Source of the DNA: JBCCMF01 sp038747545
GTDB lineage: Bacteria; Bacteroidota; Rhodothermia; Rhodothermales; JBCCMF01
NCBI GenBank assembly: GCA_038747545.1
Contig: JBCDJT010000058.1
Coordinates: 1-28,811 of the forward strand
Direction of reading: 5' to 3'
Length of the DNA stretch: 28,811 nt
Position numbers and translations under genes: made by a program. A model generated the notes under the pieces. It saw only the letters and a list, made by a program, of their open reading frames with translations, did no database searches and was not told the DNA's origin. Below are positions 24,323 to 28,811 of the stretch, piece after piece. The stretch's first letter is position 1; every line of letters starts with the position of its first letter.

Positions 24323-26407
24323 ATGCCTGCCATCGCTGACATTCCGCTCGACGCCCTCGACGAAAAACTCAATGCCCTCTTCCCCGGGCGCGTCGTCCGC
24401 AAAGACATCCTTCAGCAAATCAAGAAGGGCACCAACGTGCCTACCTTCGTGCTGGAGTTTCTGCTGGCCCGCTACTGCGCCAGCAACGACCCTGACGAGA
24501 TCCAGGCGGGCATCGCCGCCGTCTTCGAGACGCTCAACACCAACTACGTCCGGCCCGACGAGAGCAACAAGGCGCAGTCCACGGTCCAGCAGCGGGGCAA
24601 GCACAAGTTCATCGACCGCGTGCACGTCCGCTATGTCGAGCGCGAGAAGCGCCACTGGGCGGCGATGGAGAACTTCGGCTCACGACGCATCGCGATCAAC
24701 CCCGAGTTTTACCGTAACAATGACCGCCTACTGGAAGGCGGGATCTGGGCGGAAGTCAACCTGCGCTACAACGAAGCCGAAGACGACGACTACGCCTTCT
24801 ACGTCGAGAACCTGCGGCCTATCCAGCTCTCGCGCTTCGACTTCGACCGCTACCAGGAGGGCCGTGACGCCTTCACCACCGATGAGTGGATGGATGTCAT
24901 CCTCCGATCGGTTGGCTTGGAGCCCAGCCGGCTGACCCCGCGCTTGAAGCTCCACTTTCTCGCCCGGCTCATCCCGTTGGTCGAGCCCAACTACAACTTC
25001 ATCGAGCTCGGGCCGCGGGGCACAGGCAAGTCCTACTTCTTCAGCGAGTTCTCCCCTTACGCCACGCTCGTCAGCGGTGGGCAAGCCACGAAGGCGACCC
25101 TCTTCTACAACAACGCCCGCGGCAAGGTTGGGCTGGTCGGCTACTGGGACACGGTCGCCTTCGACGAAGTGGCTGGCATCAAGATCAAGGATGCCGATGC
25201 AGTGCAGATCATGAAGGACTTCATGGCCAACGGCCGCTTTTCGCGCGGCGTCGAGGTTATCGCCAATGCCAGCATGGCCTTCGTTGGCAACATCGATTAC
25301 GCTATCGATCAGCTCGTCAACTCGCCGAAGCATGACCTTTTCGTATCGCTGCCCAAGACGCTCGACCTCGCCGTGATGGACCGCTTTTATGCCTATCTGC
25401 CGGGATGGGAGATGCCCAAGAGTGGCAGCGAGTACCTCACTACGCAGTATGGGTTTATCACCGACTATCTCGCCGAAGCCTTCCACTACATGTTCAAACA
25501 TGTTAACCGCTACGACTACGTCAACCAGCGCGTCGACCTTGGTCCAGCCGTGGAGGGCCGCGACGAGAAAGCCATCAAGAAGACCATCAGTGCCCTACTC
25601 AAAATCCTGCACCCGACGGGCACCCCTACCGATGCCGAGTTCGAACAGTACACCCACTATGCCGTGGAGCTACGCCGCCGCGTAAAGGAGCAGATGAACA
25701 AGCGCAAACCCGACGAGGAGTTTGCCAACATCGACCTTTCGTACCGGCGTGCGACAGGCGAAGAGGTGGTGGTCTTCTGCCCCGAGTCACGGAATGCAGC
25801 GGCGACGTTGCACCCCGAACGTGCGTCGCTGATCCTATCGCCCGATCCTACGAGTGCCCCCTCTGATGCCCCAGCGCCGACACCTGCTCCACCTGAGGCG
25901 GCCGCTGAGCCGCGTAAGCGCGAGCAACACTACAAGATCGGGTATGAGGCCACCGGCCACGGGTACGAGACCATCTTCCTCCCGTACGCAGAAGGGGCCA
26001 AGCAGGTCACTGTTGAAGACGCCTACATCCGGAGCAAGCACCAGATTATCAACTTTGTCCGTTTCTGCGAGGTCATGGTCAAGGCCGATACCATCACGGC
26101 TATTCACCTGCGCACGGGCTTCCAGACCGATGCCGATCGCAAAGAAACCGAGTATCGCCTGGGCCACCTTCAGGAGTCGTTGAAGGACTTCGACATCGCC
26201 CTCACCCTCGATTTCGACAAAAAGCTACACGACCGCCAGGTCTGCTTCGACAACGGGTGGGTGGTCAAGATCGGGCGGGGCCTCGACTTCTACATGAAGC
26301 CGTCTACCTACTTCGAAGCCGGCAGTCATGACCTCGACCTACGCTACTGCCAGGAAACGACCGTCGACATCTTTAACCCGACCGAGAGCACGACGGCCGA
26401 CGAATAG
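24323..26407 (+). CDS. brxL: BrxL AAA+ protein with MITD1-like C-terminal domain
   Basis: A 694-residue BrxL. The N-terminal part (LDEKLNALFPGRVVRKD, VPTFVLEFLLARYCAS) and the AAA+ core are typical: Walker A GPRGTGKS (230-237), NNARGKVGLVGYWDTV, Walker B AFDEVAG (D281, E282), and VEVIANASMAFVGNID. Canonical BrxL then has a Lon-like domain. Here, after RRRVKEQMNKRKPDEEFANIDLSY and a Pro/Ala-rich linker (about 510-535), residues 540-690 instead match the C-terminal domain of MITD1. Signatures are GYETIFLPYA, VTVEDAYIRSKHQIINFVRFCE, DNGWVVKIGRGLDFY (643-657) and CQETTVDIFN. In eukaryotes this phospholipase-D-like domain binds membranes. It is the last BREX gene, 74 nt after pglZ. The AAA+ call is firm and the C-terminal call nearly so. 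Confidence 0.92.
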   Translation: MPAIADIPLDALDEKLNALFPGRVVRKDILQQIKKGTNVPTFVLEFLLARYCASNDPDEIQAGIAAVFETLNTNYVRPDESNKAQSTVQQRGKHKFIDRVHVRYVEREKRHWAAMENFGSRRIAINPEFYRNNDRLLEGGIWAEVNLRYNEAEDDDYAFYVENLRPIQLSRFDFDRYQEGRDAFTTDEWMDVILRSVGLEPSRLTPRLKLHFLARLIPLVEPNYNFIELGPRGTGKSYFFSEFSPYATLVSGGQATKATLFYNNARGKVGLVGYWDTVAFDEVAGIKIKDADAVQIMKDFMANGRFSRGVEVIANASMAFVGNIDYAIDQLVNSPKHDLFVSLPKTLDLAVMDRFYAYLPGWEMPKSGSEYLTTQYGFITDYLAEAFHYMFKHVNRYDYVNQRVDLGPAVEGRDEKAIKKTISALLKILHPTGTPTDAEFEQYTHYAVELRRRVKEQMNKRKPDEEFANIDLSYRRATGEEVVVFCPESRNAAATLHPERASLILSPDPTSAPSDAPAPTPAPPEAAAEPRKREQHYKIGYEATGHGYETIFLPYAEGAKQVTVEDAYIRSKHQIINFVRFCEVMVKADTITAIHLRTGFQTDADRKETEYRLGHLQESLKDFDIALTLDFDKKLHDRQVCFDNGWVVKIGRGLDFYMKPSTYFEAGSHDLDLRYCQETTVDIFNPTESTTADE

Positions 26408-26878
26408 TGCCAGCGAAGCCTAAATCCAATTTGCCTCTTCGTTCCGCCATCCACGCCCAAGTTGACCTACTCATGCGTGACCTTGAGCACTTCGTCCCCG
26501 ACGATACCTTCCTACTTCAAGATCGAGCTCATCCATTACTAGTTTGAGGCCACCCACTCCTTCTCGAGGGCAACGGATGCGTAGGCCGCCGCCTCATCCC
26601 GCTCTACTTCGCAGACCGCGAGATCTTACGCAGCCCCATTCTCTATCTACCGGTCGGACTACCTAGAACGACACCGCATCTACCGGTTGGACTTCCTAGA
26701 GCGACACCGCACTGCCCACAACGATCACATCACCTACGTTCGAGAGAAGCACAACCTGCACCGCTGGTTTACCTTCTTCTTGCTGGGGGTAATTGAGACG
26801 GCCAAGACAGGCATCGCCACATTAGACGCTATCCTCCAGTTCCAGAGCGTCGTAGATGCATTAGATGTAAGATCCTAG
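26408..26878 (+). pseudogene. Degraded Fic-family gene
   Basis: Remnants of a Fic/DOC protein (AMP-transfer enzyme) spread over three frames. First comes LLMRDLEHFVPDDTF. Then, in another frame, IELIHY-stop-FEATH, where a TAG (26540-26542) occupies the place of the usual glutamine in HYQFEAIHPF. In a third frame are HPLLLEGNGCVGRRLIPLYF (from 26551), corresponding to the HPFxxGNGRxxR active site with a cysteine in place of arginine. Finally comes SDYLERHR...YVREKHNLHRWFTFFLLGVIETAKTGI. At least two frameshifts and one nonsense codon rule out a working protein. The N-terminus is missing. It immediately follows brxL and probably was once an independent gene. Confidence 0.8.
26647..26712 (+). 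repeat. 33-bp tandem duplication inside the Fic pseudogene
   Basis: Bases 26647-26679 and 26680-26712 are two 33-bp copies of CTACCGGT(C/T)GGACT(A/T)CCTAGA(A/G)CGACACCGCA, with about four differences. Each encodes a piece like DYLERHR/DFLERHR in one frame. The duplication is one of the events that damaged or followed damage to the gene. Confidence 0.8.
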
Positions 26879-27224
26879 TCTGCCCCATGAGAGACTACGA
26901 GCATGGGCGACCAGAATGAAGCCGTACGCAGAAGCGCGTCTACAAGCTAAGGAACACGTGGACTACCACCAGCTTGGGGTCAGAAAGCACTAAACCTACA
27001 TTTACAGGATCGAAGCGCACTGCTCGCAACTTGGACGAAACCAAGTGCAACAAAGCACCTCACGGTGCTGACCGCAGGGTCTACTGCCTGCAGCCCTGGG
27101 AGTGAATGTGGAATTCGGAGTTGGCGAGACAACCAAGCACGGTCGGGCCATGTGTACTAGGCCTATTTACGGCATACATTCAGGCATTCCCAATTCGCCT
27201 GTTTTTCAGAATTCTGCCTCTACT
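26879..27224. other. Intergenic region after the Fic pseudogene
   Basis: About 346 bases with no supported gene. The start may hold further decayed Fic C-terminal sequence. Base composition falls from the BREX level. A GTG-initiated extension of the next gene from 27102 is open but has no ribosome-binding site. Confidence 0.35.
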
Positions 27225-28469
27225 ATGACCGAAGCGATTCTGCCCAATAAACCTACAGGTAGAGAGCGAATGGTTCTCCGTCTACAAGAGGGTGGGCTTG
27301 ACACACTAGCGGCCATTTATGCCAAGCGCAAGTACCTTGTAGGATCACTCGGATCTCTAGAGTTCGAACTCAATCACCCAGATGCGTCAATAGATACGCT
27401 CGATATTCTCGCTAAACGGAGCCATTGGCTTGAGTGGTGCTCAAAGGTGGAGACTCCGACTGACCTAGCAGTGGCAATGGATGAGCTCTTTGTGCGTCCT
27501 CCAGTTTGGGAGACCAGTGATCCGGCAGTTTGGCTCGGTCATGAGCAAAGGTTTGTCCTTACCATCGAAGAATACACGCCACTGCGCCACTATTTAGGTT
27601 CCGGGAGCACTTTCAACGCACAAGTAGCCGCGATATATACCCGACTTCACAGCGCTCTCTCCGCTAAGGTTAAGCCGCCCAAGGTGTCCTACAGCAGCCA
27701 CTATGACGATCATGCTTTGCTAGAGTTGTACCGGATACGAGGAATCCGAGATGAGATGCGCAGTCAACTAATGCGCTTCGCCAAGCAGATTCATTTCCAT
27801 TTCGATCAAGCCGAGCGACTTCTACGCTTTGCGTTTCTTGAGTTATGCCTACATAACCCCAATAAGAAGTCGATCTACCTAGATAAAATTCGACAAAAGT
27901 GGAGAGATGTAGTCAATGGTGCGCCACCAAGCCGTGAAGCCGGTCAGGGCGATGGCTTTGAACATGATGTGATAGAAGCCACTATGCTGGGCTTACTGTA
28001 CTATTACAACACCTACCTGAGAGTACTTCTAGAACAAGTCGCCGAACATAATGCAGCGCGCGTTGCCGCAAGTCAGCTCATTCGCCGCATCCTTGACTGC
28101 AGAATGTTCAAGAATAAGTTTGGCGACTCATACAATGATTACCTTGCACTTGTTAGGCACCAAGCACAAGACAGGAAATTAAGTGGTCGTTCATTGCCAG
28201 CGAGGCGATACCGAGAGGAAGTGGTTATGAGCTACTGGGTAGTCATGGCTCGCTATGGAAACGTATTGAGGCCTAGCGAAATCTTCGAGTCCATAATGAT
28301 ACTCCTGCGAGACCTGCTGAATAGTTCAGAACCTACCGATGAACCGATCTCGCGTCGCACGTTTAGAAACTGGATCAAAGGCACGTCTGCCAGTGACTAC
28401 TCCCCAGAAGAGATTGTAGATCTATCGAATGTACTACGCGTAATTTTGCCCAGCAGGGTGAATGAATAG
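27225..28469 (+). CDS. Unknown 414-residue protein
   Basis: A 414-residue soluble, largely helical protein that I do not recognise. No catalytic or membrane motif is evident. A segment near the end, SRRTFRNWIKGTSASDYSPEEIVDLSNVL, could be a small helix-turn-helix, but this is weak. The frame is open to 27102 through a GTG. The ATG at 27225 is preferred as the first ATG followed by ordinary protein-like composition. It is noticeably more AT-rich than the BREX genes, suggesting separate origin. Three phased repeats begin six bases after its stop. Confidence 0.6.
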   Translation: MTEAILPNKPTGRERMVLRLQEGGLDTLAAIYAKRKYLVGSLGSLEFELNHPDASIDTLDILAKRSHWLEWCSKVETPTDLAVAMDELFVRPPVWETSDPAVWLGHEQRFVLTIEEYTPLRHYLGSGSTFNAQVAAIYTRLHSALSAKVKPPKVSYSSHYDDHALLELYRIRGIRDEMRSQLMRFAKQIHFHFDQAERLLRFAFLELCLHNPNKKSIYLDKIRQKWRDVVNGAPPSREAGQGDGFEHDVIEATMLGLLYYYNTYLRVLLEQVAEHNAARVAASQLIRRILDCRMFKNKFGDSYNDYLALVRHQAQDRKLSGRSLPARRYREEVVMSYWVVMARYGNVLRPSEIFESIMILLRDLLNSSEPTDEPISRRTFRNWIKGTSASDYSPEEIVDLSNVLRVILPSRVNE

Positions 28470-28474
28470 CGCCT

Positions 28475-28546
28475 CGGAAATTCGAAACGCGTTTTCGGAA
28501 ATTCAAATCGCATAATGGGCTCCTTCTGAGCTGTTTTCGGAAATTC
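28475..28546 (+). repeat. Three phased CGGAAATTC direct repeats
   Basis: CGGAAATTC occurs at 28475-28483, 28496-28504 and 28538-28546. The starts are 21 and 42 bp apart, that is two and four helical turns. The last two share a longer TTTTCGGAAATTCAA. The helical phasing suggests a repeated protein-binding site, such as transposase sites at a transposon end, iterons or an operator. Confidence 0.7.
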
Positions 28547-28582
28547 AATTTCTAGGAGGTCGCTGGTTACCCTCACGAACTT

Positions 28583-28617
28583 GAGGCATCATGTTTCACA
28601 CAACCTCATGATGTCTC
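28583..28617. promoter_or_regulatory. Imperfect palindrome just before the last gene
   Basis: GAGGCATCATG (28583-28593) and CATGATGTCTC (28607-28617) are inverted with 10 of 11 matches across a 13-nt spacer. The right arm touches the ATG at 28618. This is a good place for an operator or a hairpin that controls translation; no direct evidence. Confidence 0.45.
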
Positions 28618-28811
28618 ATGAAAACACCTCTGTCTGAATCGGGAGCCAATAGAGACCTCAGCAAACTCATACTAGCCTTAGGCCACACGTTTATTGAGTA
28701 TGCCAAAGCACTCAAGGCACACAAGCTGATAGACGACCCGGCTCGCTCATTTAAACAAGTGCCGTTGGACTACATCTCCAACCAAGTCCTCTTAGACCAA
28801 TTGGGCGTCTC
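28618..28811 (+). CDS. Unknown gene, cut by the window end
   Basis: An open frame from the ATG at 28618 that runs off the right edge after 64 codons (MKTPLSESGANRDLSKLILA..., then HTFIEYAKALKAHKLIDD). It looks like ordinary helical protein with normal codon use. I do not recognise it. Other ATGs just upstream (28591, 28608) end quickly in stops. A perfect AGGAGGT lies at 28554-28560, too far away (about 57 nt) to serve this start. Confidence 0.5.
   Translation, partial: MKTPLSESGANRDLSKLILALGHTFIEYAKALKAHKLIDDPARSFKQVPLDYISNQVLLDQLGV

Noticed and set aside
28475..28546. Phased repeats as a CRISPR array
   Set aside because: The repeat is only about 9-15 bp, spacing is short and uneven, and there are only three copies.
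28554..28560. AGGAGGT as ribosome-binding site of a gene
   Set aside because: No ATG or GTG start at a suitable distance opens a real frame; the next supported start is about 57 nt away.

Overview
The window carries a complete BREX phage-defence operon (about 6.3-26.4 kb) of type 1 layout. Upstream lies a small accessory region with terminase-like genes. Downstream lie a decayed gene and poorly recognisable, more AT-rich DNA. The host cannot be named. The BREX genes are GC-rich, and almost all start behind pyrimidine-rich leaders with no Shine-Dalgarno sequence, a habit common in Bacteroidota. Together with the GC content this loosely suggests a Rhodothermia/Salinibacter-like bacterium, but only as a weak inference.

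Layout. 1-232: a perfect 89-bp inverted repeat around a 54-nt loop, starting at the first base (fold-back element or assembly artefact). 490-2908: a small helical protein, a terminase-type ATPase, its separately encoded RNase H-like nuclease, and a degenerate second nuclease, with no other phage genes. 2980-3025: a long hairpin. 3068-4293: a DUF932 protein translationally coupled to a small unknown protein, ending at an intrinsic terminator. 4840-6288 (minus): an RtcR-like regulator with a CARF-like sensor, a sigma-54 AAA+ domain and a Fis-type HTH. The divergent intergenic region holds a near-consensus sigma-54 promoter pointing into the BREX operon, preceded by two TTGACAC repeats 20 bp apart. 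6438-26407: rmuC, brxE-like, brxA, brxB, brxC, pglX split in two, a 1200-residue protein with two cold-shock-like domains and zinc-finger-like cysteines, pglZ, and brxL. 26408-26878: a Fic pseudogene. 27225 to the end: an unknown 414-residue protein, three phased CGGAAATTC repeats, a palindrome and the start of another unknown gene.

How it may work. BrxA/B/C, PglX, PglZ and BrxL are the type 1 BREX set, in which PglX methylates host DNA and the rest block phage replication. Four things are unusual. (1) Control seems to run through sigma-54 and a CARF-like ligand sensor, so the roughly 20-kb operon could be induced by a nucleotide or RNA-damage signal. (2) rmuC and a brxE-like gene head the operon. 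(3) A tandem cold-shock/zinc protein sits between pglX and pglZ. (4) BrxL has lost the usual C-terminal Lon-like domain and instead ends in a domain that looks like the C-terminal phospholipase-D-like domain of eukaryotic MITD1. PglX is divided between its catalytic and target-recognition halves, and the recognition half contains an AT-rich block suggesting exchange of specificity.

All calls come from reading the sequence and remembered family motifs; no database search was run.
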